This document shows, piece by piece, positions 42,938-53,180 of a stretch of DNA of 64,000 nucleotides (positions are counted from its first letter, which is position 1; each line of letters starts with the position of its first letter). This DNA is from Prostheceraeus crozeri (lineage: Eukaryota; Platyhelminthes; Polycladida; Euryleptidae): contig CAJQUW010001859.1 in assembly GCA_907163375.1 (NCBI GenBank), positions 186,001-250,000 of the forward strand. Reading direction: 5' to 3'. The notes under the pieces are model-generated. The model was given only the letters and a program-made list of their open reading frames with translations, was not told the origin of the DNA and did not search any database. A program made the translations under genes and the position numbers.

Positions 42938-43419
42938 GCTGCTTTGATGTGTGAAATAGTGCACGTGCAATGTCGATAACATGCTATTCGTGAGTTAACT
43001 GTGGTGCATGGTGATAACATACCACTTATGCTTGCCTCCTCATCTACGCATCTTGCCTAGCTATTCTAGACCTTCATATCCGCTTTTGTAAGCAAGCCAT
43101 CGTTATAGAGCAGGAGTACTGCTGCTCTTGTCTTTATCAGGACGTCTATCAACAAGTCTATATAATGATCAGCAATTGTTCGGATCTCAATGAGTGTTGA
43201 AAACATGGTGTATTTATAAAAAATGATTAGAAACACGGTTTAAAGGTATAAACAAGGTTTCACAACAATGCCTACAATACAACACAGTACCGGTATTAAA
43301 CAGTTGTTTGAAGCACAGTTTCAAAACTGTTCATTTTGACCCGTTGGCTAGAGGCAAATAGATTAAGCCGTTAGTCAGAAGCCGTATGAACAAATTGTTC
43401 ATGCTGATAGCATACCGGT
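42938..43419. other. Unassigned interval
   Basis: Nothing recognised, but the reading frame of the next feature may reach back to about 43410. Confidence 0.4.
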
Positions 43420-43957
43420 CCTGCAAGCGATTGTGGAAGCAGTCTCGGATGCAGTGATACCTTCCAGGTATGTAACGGGAATTGACTTTTTGCCAAGTGG
43501 TCAAACAAAGAGACGAAAGTCTCCTCGTGTGTCTCGATCTGTTCCATGAAAGTGGGGATTTCGAGTGGATAGACAGGTGCCAGATGAATTGTCCTTATCT
43601 GACCAACGGTTTGATCTATTGTTGATCGACGCGATAGGGAAGAGAATGATTATGGGCGAACTAACCGTTCTCTGGGAAGAGAATGCAGAGGATGCTTACA
43701 AAAGCAAACCTGCCAAATATGAAGAACTTGTCGAAGGGATTTGGAAGCAAGGGTGCAAATGTGAGCTCATGCCCGTTGAAGTGGGATGCCTCGGCTTCGT
43801 TGCTCCATCGGTGAGGGAATTTCTTGTTAAAGCTGATGTTGAAAGCGTAAAGATCAGCATCAGTAAGTTGAGTGCAAAGGCGGAAGAAGGTAGCAGGCTT
43901 GTGTTAAGAACCTGGGCGTACGAGGTGTCGCGGACCCACCGTCTTGAGAGATACTGA
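43420..43957 (+). pseudogene. Mobile-element-type ORF with PD-(D/E)XK-like core
   Basis: In the frame ending at 43957: VLQAIVEAVSDAVIPSRYVT, GIDFLPSGQTKRRKS, a stop, then FDLLLIDAIGKRMIMGELTV, LWEENAEDAYKSKPAKYEEL, KCELMPVEVGCLGFVAPSVR and KLSAKAEEGSRL. I recall this layout (VL..I, then RPD...ELTVPWEE...K..KY..L, VEVG.RGF) from many uncharacterised, repetitive proteins of invertebrates. The D...ExTxxxE..K pattern would fit a restriction-like PD-(D/E)XK nuclease such as those of some non-LTR elements, but that is inference. An in-frame stop near 43549 marks decay. The part from 43565 is open for 131 codons. Confidence 0.5.
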
Positions 43958-44049
43958 GCTTAATGGATCGAAATCCCGGTGACGGATGGCGCTCAGCTGA
44001 TGACACATGTCCTTTTGGGTGAGGCAGTTGCTGTTTCACACAACTGATA

Positions 44050-44160
44050 GCGTGGCTTACTGCTGATGGCTTACGCTGCGTGCCAGCTCTCATTGAAACA
44101 AATGTTTAAGTATTTCAAGATTTGTGGCTTGTGGCTTATTCTGTGTGCCTCCAGTCTTTG
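44050..44160 (+). repeat. GGCTTATTCTGTGTGCCA repeat family, copy 2
   Basis: Two cores, GGCTTACGCTGCGTGCCA (44069) and GGCTTATTCTGTGTGCC (44132), with CATTGAAACAAATGT...TATTTCA between, match the layout at 20600-20765 and 59455-59575. Confidence 0.65.
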
Positions 44161-44165
44161 ACAAC

Positions 44166-47100
44166 ACAGCAATTTAATCGACACTACTATTCAGATTGGC
44201 GGATGACCCCATCACCGACTGATGAGTTGATTAAACACTCTCTCTAAAGATGATGCGCTGCGCGCAATGAAAGCGCTCAGGAATGATGTGTTTTTTCATT
44301 CCTTTACATCAATCGATGGGGTTATCCTCCAATCTAAATAATGTTATTGACCCTTTATTTCATTCAACTAGAAACACGATAGGCTACTATCTTATTTCGA
44401 AAAAATACTATGCAGCAATTGTGTCTTGCGTTAAGGTGCAGAAGTGGTAAAGAATTTATTAGATGAATGTGCGACTAGTGACAATCAAATCTATCTGAAC
44501 ACCAACAAAAATATCTTTAAAACCTGGAAAAATGTCATCAATGCCATTATTCATTATTTTGCACAAGTAAAACTCGTTTCATAATTAACATACTTGCTAC
44601 TACTTTTCTTATCATAAATTACTTCTCGCCCTTGCTACTGTGGTGACGGCCCTTTTATGGATAGCAGTCTGCACAAATCTAATAGAATTTATACAGCTCA
44701 ATGAACAAGTGCTGACAATTGGATGCTTTGTAGTCATTTTTTTATCGATGATAACTGCTTCCTTTATCAAATTCACAGTTATTTTTTTTTTGAGTGTTGA
44801 CAAATTATCTAAGTCCCCATGACTAATCGAGCAATTGCTACGCTAACTAAACGGGAATCAACCTTTGAAAAAGCCAATCTACATGTATAGTCGCATCTAC
44901 ATACACGCATCCTTAACCTTATTCTTTCTGCAATTCTCTAATTGCACCAATTGCAAACAAGTAAGACAAAACCTGCAAGTGTGACTTGGAAACTTAAACT
45001 TCAATGTCACTTCAAGACATAATAGTTCTATATAATAAATGATAATAATAGAATATATAATAATGATATATAAATAATATAATATACAATAAATGATATA
45101 TACAGTTTTCATGTCCGTAATATGATGAAAAATAGCAGTGATTAGTTTAGAACTATGTAATAATTACCTAATGCGATTCAATATGATGCCTTGTAATGAA
45201 CATTTCCGGAGCACACCGTCGCCTGCATGGGCGCGCATTGGGAAATTTTAAAGAACAATGCATTCGAAAACATTTAGTTCTATCGATTGTCCAACGATCA
45301 ATTTTGAGCTTACATATGAATAATATATCTATGGATGCTGGTGGCCCCGTTTATTAAAAACCACAAGCCTTTTCATGTAAGTTTCATGCAGTTCTTGACA
45401 ATGTTGCAAAGCAAATGCAGGTTTTACATGTTTGTCATAAGCCAGCCATTTGTGTGAGAAACTGATAGAACTTTTAAACATCCCATGTCCCAAATCGACA
45501 AGTTCAAATTAAATGAAAAATCTTGTGCAGAAATGAGAAGATAAGCAAGAAATTTCAGTAGGTTATTCAGTTTCGATCCAGTGCAGTTTTTTGATTTATC
45601 GCATTTCAGATTTTGTTGATTGCTCGCCTTTGAATATATCTGAACATCACCGAAATATTCAGAGCGTAATAATGACAGCAGGCACTGTTCCATAGACTTT
45701 CACCTATGGCACGCATCTTAGCTGCTGCACGGCGTCTCAGATAGTTCGATCATCTTTTGAGATCTCATCTTATGCACACCATGAAGAATGATCTAAATTG
45801 CGATCTATCCGCGGCGGGTTGGCGCCTACCTCGCGGTGCTCCGACAATCCGCTACGTGGATGCTATTCATGAAGCCCTATGCGCAATTTGAAAGTCAGCC
45901 TTCAAGAAGAATCGGATGATAATCGCGTAAAACACGCAAAGGCAGAGAATCGCTAGCCAGACGCGCAAAGGAATATGCGAAAGCTAGAAATCAATAAGAA
46001 ATATTGCAGCCCTAAGCCAACCCTAACCTTCAGATATTTTTATCGTCATTTTATCAGTATTCTGATTTCTAATTTAAAATTTTATCTTATCTTGTGTCTC
46101 AACACTTGATACTGGTTTTCTAGATGAAAATGAATTGTCTTTCCGTCAAGAGTAATTCTTTCATGACAATAAATGCAGCTGCTAAATGTATATATCCAAA
46201 TCATTTAGAGCAACACGTTTCACAGTTATAAGCTCGCAAACTATATAGATCTCATATTTTACGGTGGAAGCAGATGAGCAAACACAGGCTGTTTTCGGAG
46301 AGCAAATGATTAAATATGCAGATAAGTGAAGTTCATTTGATCAAAAAATATTGGTTAGAATGAAAGCATAGAAATTGGCAACAATAACGCTTCTAGAATG
46401 GAAGTAAAGCTTCACGCAATGCACAATAGTGGCACATAAATCGCACGCATTTTCACTTAGATACACTTGTCAACGTCTGTATCATTGGGTTAGAATCAGT
46501 TACATGTGCAATTCTAAGCTTTTCATTGGCTCTTCATGCCCCAACTTAGTTCCCCCGGATGTGCCGCGACCTTGAGTCAATTTTCATTCTAGTCAACTTA
46601 AGATAAACTGTTTATTTCTATGAATGAAAGCGACCCCATTCAAAGGGTCTCCTAGGGAAAATGATAATGCCTTTCAAGAGTAGAATCGCATTTTTCAAAA
46701 GCTAGGCTATAGACATGTGAAGAATGACTGAATGATCAAAAAAGCGACGAAACTCGACGATGACAAGCATGAATTGAGACAGTTCGATTACAACGCTGAA
46801 GTCTGTTGTCCAGGTCACGGAATTCTAGAGGTCCAGGTGTAGAAGGCAATGAGCTTTACGCATGTACAATTTGGAGGGGAAACGTCCACTCCAAGATTTT
46901 GCAGAAATCGTTTTAGATATTTCAATCAAATCTTAATAAAGTTTGATTGCGATTAAACGCTTTTTACTTCAATAATTTATCTGAAGTCTTAAACTTTGTA
47001 TAGCCTATTGATTATTTTGATTCTGTTGCAAACATAGACATAATAGAAAGATCACTATTGAATGGGCTGTTCCCGTGAACTCAAGAAGAAACATATGGAA

Positions 47101-48495
47101 CACAAGCTCATGGGTGTGTTGGGTGTGAAGCGAGCATCATAAGTGGTTTGATTTATTTATTTACTGCAGTTGAGTTTTTCCTTTAAGGATTTACTATTAA
47201 TGTTTAATGTTATATAACATTTAATGGATTATTTATTTTGACATTTAGGGCATTCAATATAATAATGCAGAAATGTGATATAACTACATGCATGTTTGCA
47301 CTATATCTATCAATCATAAGATATTCGTCTTTATCATATTAAGGCACGACTTGTAACTTCTGCACTATTTGTTAGTGTTTAGACACAGGCGCTTTTGTGT
47401 ATTATGCGGACATAAGATCTTCCTTCGAAGTATGATTCACTTTTATGTAAGCATGAGGGATATTAATTAGTCGTCAATTTAAAAGATAGAGTTTTGGGAT
47501 GACTGGGCTCCATGGGACAAAAATGACATTTTCCATGGACTCGGTATGACTTGGATTAATAGAAATCGCTCAATGGTTTTGGTTGTGATAATAATGAACA
47601 ACCAAAAAGTAATGTTTATTTATATATAAGTTTGATTCTTTCAATGACTGTTCTAAACATTTCGTTATTAAGTTGTTAAGCTACAGATTCGGATTCGTTT
47701 CATTTTTCGTTTTTTTACACAAGAGCTAAAAAATCTCCTTTATCTTTTAATTCATGAATTTTTGTGATTGTTGCTGATATCTGATTTAATTTTATTTTTA
47801 TGCTTTCCCATCACTTATTTTCAAATGCTAGACACTTTATTAATAATGTTCTCTCAAGAAAACATGCATAAATCTTTCTTACGATGCATCTTTCTTTCTT
47901 AAGAAGCATTTTTTCATAATAAGGTACAAAAAGAAAGTTTACTAGAGAATATCTGTTAAAGTCCCAGGAGTTTAAAAAGCTAGCTTTTTAAAAACATTTT
48001 TTAATCAAATGGAAACTCATTTCTTTGATCTGACCAGTGCCTTTAAACTACGTGAGGTATTCAATCACTACTTTCTACTTGTCTTTTATAGTTCAATTAT
48101 CGATAAAACATGATTGACATTATGTTGGCCTCTGATGATGAAGTAGCCGAAGAACATTTGGTTGTCATATAAGTTGAGGTCATTGCCCATTTTGAAGGCT
48201 TAATCTCTCCTTTGCTAAGTTGTTTATCTAACATTTGTTTATCAACCAATTCGCAATAGTTCAGATTGCGGATGACAAACAGATTGCAGAATCAGACCGT
48301 GTACGTAACAAAATTCTCATCAGTCGTTTCATAATGTGTTTCATTTATTTCAGTCGTAAAAGTGTTTCATTTTATTTAGAAGTTTGAAATTTTTCCAACG
48401 CCTAAAAATGCTACCGCTGTCACTAGAGGCTCCTAGCTTTAACACGATGAAGACCGAATTTCATCAGAAAAGCAAGTATTTCTATACTTTTACTA
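44166..48495. other. Unassigned AT-rich interval of 4.3 kb
   Basis: The longest stretch with no recognised content. 45029-45105 is a low-complexity ATA/TAT run. 45800-45890 is a short, locally G+C-rich piece without a recognisable frame. Frames at 44612-44822 and 45424-45693 match no family I know. Confidence 0.5.
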
Positions 48496-48589
48496 ATTGC
48501 GCTGGGAAATTAGTCGCAATCTAATACAAGTACATGTCAAATTAAACATGTTTAAATCTATGTTTTCAACTATCTTGGTCACCGTCACT

Positions 48590-49724
48590 AACTTTGCCTT
48601 CACCATGAATAAAGTTTGTCATTCTGTGGTGTGCAGTACTATTCATTCTCGAATTGATTACTGCAATTCAATTCTATACAACTGTCGATCGTATCTTCTG
48701 GATAAGCTACAACCACAGAATTAAATATTTTGTTTATCTGCTTCGGTTTGCTAGAAGTGTGATTAATACGAAATGGACGGCACATTGAGGAACCTATTAG
48801 GTGGGCAAAAAGGAATTCCTAATACCTTACAGAGATAGGAAAAAAGTCGTGCGTCGCTTGTGGATTAATGTGAGTTCCAGCGAAGTGCTTCGATTGCCAA
48901 AATTCCTTCAGATTCGAAGAATTCAGATCATTGCCCACAAGTTTTCTCCATAATGTTGACCCTTCCGATCATTATTAAAGAAAGTAGAAGGCGTAAGAAA
49001 ATTAGTTCACTTGATGTTTTCACATCCTCTCCTCGGCATTGCTCACTTTATAGTGCATACATTGAATCGAAGCCACACATCGATGTGTGTTTTGGTGTGT
49101 GCGAAGTGATATCACAGCACGCACGCATCTCTCACTGGCTCTGGAGTCCTCTGCTGACAGCTTGGTTGGCAATTTCCAATAGCAAGCGATACACGAATTA
49201 TCCATTCGAGAAGGAGCAAGTTGTCTAATTCCATAGAAATAAATATATTTTGTCTAATTCTGTGCCATTTCGATATTAAGGTTACATATAACTCTTCCTT
49301 TCTATGAAACCGAAGCGCGCGCAGATGAATCTAATTCTGTGGCTACAGCGTATTCAAAACAATGCGGCAAGATTAACTATGCGTGTTCCGAAATATGATC
49401 ATATCGTGCCATCTTCCTGATTTACAATGGCTTCGTATCAGACAACGGATATGTTTTAAAATTTGTGCCACTATATACGAGATTCTTTAGGGTTCTTGTC
49501 CGTCCTATTTGTCAGATCTCGTATCCGCATATGCTCCTGGGCGATCGTTGCGCTCATCTGATGATGACCGAATTCTGGAGTCTCGTAATTATCAGACTCG
49601 CTTTGGAAGAAGATCATTTTCCTATGCTGCACCCGTATTGTGGAATTCCTTACCAAGAGACGTGATGAACTCTGCATCCCTACACTCATTTAAAGGATCT
49701 TTGAAGACATACTTTATTTCTTGA
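48590..49724 (+). pseudogene. LINE ORF2 C-terminal relic, interrupted
   Basis: The first piece reads VVCSTIHSRIDYCNSILYN and YLLDKLQ up to 48713; the second resumes at 49342 with LQRIQNNAARLTMRVPKYDH, then frame changes near 49410 and 49500, then YLSDLVSAYAPGRSLRSSDD, RNYQTRFGRRSFSYAAPVLW and NSLPRDVMNSASLHSFKGSL, ending at a TGA after KTYFIS (49724). These blocks are the standard tail of this LINE group, beyond the RT palm. The break falls exactly at the transposon target duplication; the frameshifts are separate decay. Confidence 0.85.
48714..49341 (+). mobile_element. CACAGAATTAGA transposon family, copy 3 (628 bp), in a LINE
   Basis: Begins CACAGAATTAAATATT and ends CTAATTCTGTG. Flanked by GCTACAAC (48706-48713) and GCTACAGC (49342-49349), a 7-of-8 target duplication that lies inside the LINE codons for LDKLQ. 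The interior shares CATTCAGATTCG-type blocks with copy 1 (GATTCGAAGAATTCAGATCA, CGATCATTATTAA) but the right third (49000-49250) is diverged and contains an extra TCTAATTCTGTG. Confidence 0.85.
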
Positions 49725-49806
49725 AATCGCTGACGTGTTTGTGTTTTTTTGTGTACATGCGCCATTAGCTCACTAAGTAATGGCGCTCTATACATATACA
49801 GTTGTT

Positions 49807-50162
49807 ATTATTCTAAGACTACTTGAAGGCTTGTGACAGAAATCCATCCATTTTCTTCCTAGAAAGTCATCGACTTCTACTGGAAAGTTGTCATGATAAT
49901 CAGTCACGAGCCTTCAAAAAAAAGCCATGAAATAACATACACTCAACCATCAATTATGAGAAATAAGAAAGAATCAAAGAAGTAGCATGATATGTTTTTG
50001 CGTCATTTATTAAGTAAGTGCATTGATTAGTTTTCGGGGTCGTACCTAGCAAGCTGAAATGGGTCATGAGTGCTTAGATATCGAAATATTTAGCTTTATC
50101 TATCATAACCGATTTTTAGCTAGTTGGGACGTAAAAAACACAGAAAACACACAAAAACATAC
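49807..50162. other. Unassigned interval
   Basis: Nothing recognised. Confidence 0.45.
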
Positions 50163-50990
50163 ACAACTCAGTATCAGTTAGACCCTTAATGTGCATGCAG
50201 TTTCGATTTTATTAAATAAACTCGAATTGAGACCCAGTACTAGCTGTGAGATAAGCACATTTCTACAGTTTTGAAGATTGCTCTACGGAATTGACTGATC
50301 ATGATAGCAATACAGAAGGAATAATAATATTTTATAATAGCATAAATCCTCCGTGTCAAAACTCATTGGAGAGGCAATGTTTTTAAATTAGCAATTCGAT
50401 AGGTCACTGCTACTTAAATGCCTAGCCTTATTAATAAGAGTATTTTCGTTAGCGTGATCATATTAAGCTACCTGTCACTGAAAAAGCAAAATAACATAAT
50501 CAAAGACAATGATCAGAATTAACTTAGAAAGACGTGAATAGGTACGCATTGCTGTTCAGATTCAAGAAATGAAGCATAAGTTTAGTGAATAATAAAATCA
50601 TGCCGATGAAAATAAAATAAAAAACTTGAAATTTCAGTCAAGAGGCAAAGATCTCAACTTCTCAATGAAGATATTCATTAAAGTGCGGCTCTTGAAATTT
50701 CCTCGATAATCCGCTCAATTTCCGCTTAACTAAGATGCCTGCTAGAATCCTAACTGTTCATTCCTTTTGATATCTAATAAGCTTTGTACTACTTTTATAG
50801 AGGTTCCAAGTCGCTAGTATGCAAATACAGAAATAAATTGATAAAATTTAGCTTCTTAAAAAGTGATAAAATATTTTTCAGACCACAGGAATGCAATTTC
50901 CTCAAAAAACTGAATCCTTTGATATAAAAATTTTCACTGTATGCTGAGTAGACACTGCTACGTATATACTTAATCTATGAAAATACACTT
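50163..50990 (+). repeat. Unidentified 0.85-kb repeat, copy 2
   Basis: ACAACTCAGTATCAGTTAGA through TAATCTATGAAAATACAC aligns along its length with 8739-9600 in the same orientation (anchors listed there). Differences are spread evenly, as in neutral decay. Confidence 0.75.
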
Positions 50991-51614
50991 CGAAGGAATA
51001 AAGCCCGCTAATTTCGAGCTTTTGACAGGCGGGATTTCAACCAGTTGTACATAAATGTAGCAACAATATGAGCTACTTACGTCGCCCGACTGCAGGAAGG
51101 ATTGTATGTACTTCAATTCAGCGACAATTAATTAATCCATTCTTTCAATCTTGTAGCAGATTTATCCTCTTTCCCTTTCCACTCTCTTCATATACATATC
51201 TAAATCCCATAGATGTTATAAATTGGTCTGTCATAAACACAGAATATTAATTCTAACTAACAACGCCATGAATTTTACAGTTGTCATCGACGGGCTCTCG
51301 TCGCAAATTTAATCATTTTCTAAGCACGTTATTACTCGTTGAGGATAACTCACACAAATAAAATCATTAATCAGAGCTCCAAACCGAATTTCGAAAGATA
51401 AGATATTTTGTATTCAACTCATCCAATTAATAGAACCGCCTACCGATTCGTGCACTCAATTTTAAAACAAAGTGAGACATTCTATGCAGCGTGAAATAGT
51501 TAATTTTGTGCCAACTACACGCAAAGGTTTTCAGTTCACAATTCATTCATATTTTTTATCTTTTCAGCAAGCAGTTTTAAATTGGAATCTATTTAAGTGT
51601 CAAATAGGCACTGA
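50991..51614. other. Unassigned interval
   Basis: Nothing recognised. TTTTTTATCTTTTCAG at 51551-51566 is a good splice-acceptor-like sequence upstream of the next frame. Confidence 0.4.
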
Positions 51615-51893
51615 ATTCAAAAGTCAGATCTAGAAGTGGTTTCTACTCCTGCCGACAGTTATTACTTTTCTTTGAATAGTGGCAACCGAGTGATAATTCG
51701 ATATTTGAAAGTTTGGGGAAATCTGCCTCAAGGTAGATTTTATCATGTGAATCCCTTCATCACCGATAGATACCGAAACAAAATTTACACAACAATTACT
51801 TGTGAGCTCATTGATAATTTGTCGTTGAGAATATGGGAAAAATGTCTTCAATTTCAATGTCATAAATTTACATTTCTTTCTCATCAATATTGA
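51615..51893 (+). CDS. Coding-like frame, possible exon, function unknown
   Basis: About 92 open codons: SYYFSLNSGNRVIIRYLKVW, GNLPQGRFYHVNPFITDRYR, YTTITCELIDNL and LQFQCHKFTFLSHQY, then TGA. The alternation of hydrophobic and polar residues and the few low-complexity runs look like real protein, perhaps an extracellular beta-rich domain, but I cannot name it. No ATG starts it. A distant resemblance to the frame at 35.1 kb (SHQY) suggests a shared repeat or family. It may be chance. Confidence 0.25.
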   Translation: MQKSDLEVVSTPADSYYFSLNSGNRVIIRYLKVWGNLPQGRFYHVNPFITDRYRNKIYTTITCELIDNLSLRIWEKCLQFQCHKFTFLSHQY

Positions 51894-53022
51894 TGGCATG
51901 AGTCACGGACTCTTACAGTGAGTTCAATTTGATGAAATATTCTTCATTATATTTAGCAACTTCTAAGTGAATTTCTTAATTCCTGGAGGTACACAGACAG
52001 GATTGCTGTTGCATTTATATTGTTCCGATTATCTAACTTCATGCGATCTAATTTACATCTTCTTCGATCATAAATTGTTTGAAATCCAGCCCGTACCCCA
52101 CATGTTGTATCAATTTGAAGTTGAATGAATAAGAATAGGAAGCATTGTGCATTACGAAGCAAAATTCTGATGCTTATTGTCCGCTTTCTGTCTACAATGT
52201 AAAATAATTGAAGTTGGGTTGACCATTTTCGCAATATTTTCAAGGTTTATTACATAATCTTGTGTACATGTAGGCCTATATTGAAGATTCTTCGCAGTAT
52301 GCTAAACCATGATTGTCTGTGTTTAGAAGTGTGATCCGAAGTGTTCTCATATAGTGCTCATGTCTATTTGGCATGCTGGTCCACGAATCTTTGAGACTTA
52401 TCGAATATTCAAACGAGCTCGTAAACTGGCATGACCGACTCAGTGTCAATGGAGAATTTTCTTATAATTTTCATTAAAAATGCTTGCCTTTAGATCCTTC
52501 TTTTATAAATGTCAAATAGTGGCTCATCTCTCATTATCTATTGCACCGTGTTTTGATCTCTAGAGACTCAAAATGACATTCTGATGAACATCCTTGCGAC
52601 AAAATTGCTTTTCAATCATATCAACCGACATCATTTCTTCTGTTCTTTCATGACCTGTGAGCTCTTTATGCTGCAATTTTTGATTTCTATTTGGTAAATT
52701 TTTGTACATTTCTCTATTCTATTAATGGTGAAAACAAATGAACTTTGAATCAGATATTTATGAATTCTATTATTATATTGACATCTAATAGATGGATATG
52801 CATTTGTATATTTTCACAAGTAACCTGAGAATAAATAAATTCATAAATTATCAACAAATGTAATCCTCTCAAATCTCAACATTGTAAAAATATGTAATGA
52901 GTAGCGCCTGCATAAAGTGCCTCAATGTCACATGTGACATCATGCGGTTGCAGAATGCACTTCGCCCTCCACGTGCCTGCGCAAGTAGTGCCTTCCTGAC
53001 TAATTCACGCTCTCAACAGATG
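51894..53022. other. Unassigned AT-rich interval
   Basis: Nothing recognised. Confidence 0.45.
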
Positions 53023-53180
53023 GGTTGGTGGCCTTGTGGCTAGAGGGTATGCTTGCATGTCCTGTAGCTACAACGTCGTTGGTTCGAATGTCTCGCGGTG
53101 GTCACATCTGCTGCGATTTGACAAGCATTCACACATTGTGCAGGGCGATGTAAAGTTTCTAGTCTGGTGCTAGGATGGCC
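53023..53180 (+). mobile_element. tRNA-derived SINE-like sequence
   Basis: TGGCTAGAGGG at 53037-53047 fits RNA polymerase III box A and GGTTCGAATG at 53081-53090 box B, 33 bases apart, as in tRNA-derived SINEs. The preceding GGTTGGTGGCCTTG and following CTCGCGGTGGTCAC do not make a full acceptor stem. Downstream CATTGTGCAGGGCGATGTAAA may be the non-tRNA body. No clear tail or target duplication. Confidence 0.6.

Larger units (their letters stand above)
48496..49806 (+). mobile_element. LINE 3' part split by a DNA transposon
   Basis: The C-terminal end of a CR1/L2-like ORF2 is present in two pieces on either side of the insert at 48714-49341. The element ends with GGCGCTCTATACATATAC, the form of 3' end found in several animal LINEs. 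Everything upstream of the late RT (catalytic motifs, endonuclease) is absent. Confidence 0.8.

Noticed and set aside
44211..44235. CTGATGAG followed by AAAC, hammerhead-like
   Set aside because: No pairing stem between the two and no GAAA; chance match.
45029..45105. ATA/TAT run as a possible origin or matrix-attachment site
   Set aside because: Simple AT-rich low complexity; no supporting motif.
46003..46025. CCCTAA repeats suggesting an interstitial telomere
   Set aside because: Only two copies separated by GCCA; no array.
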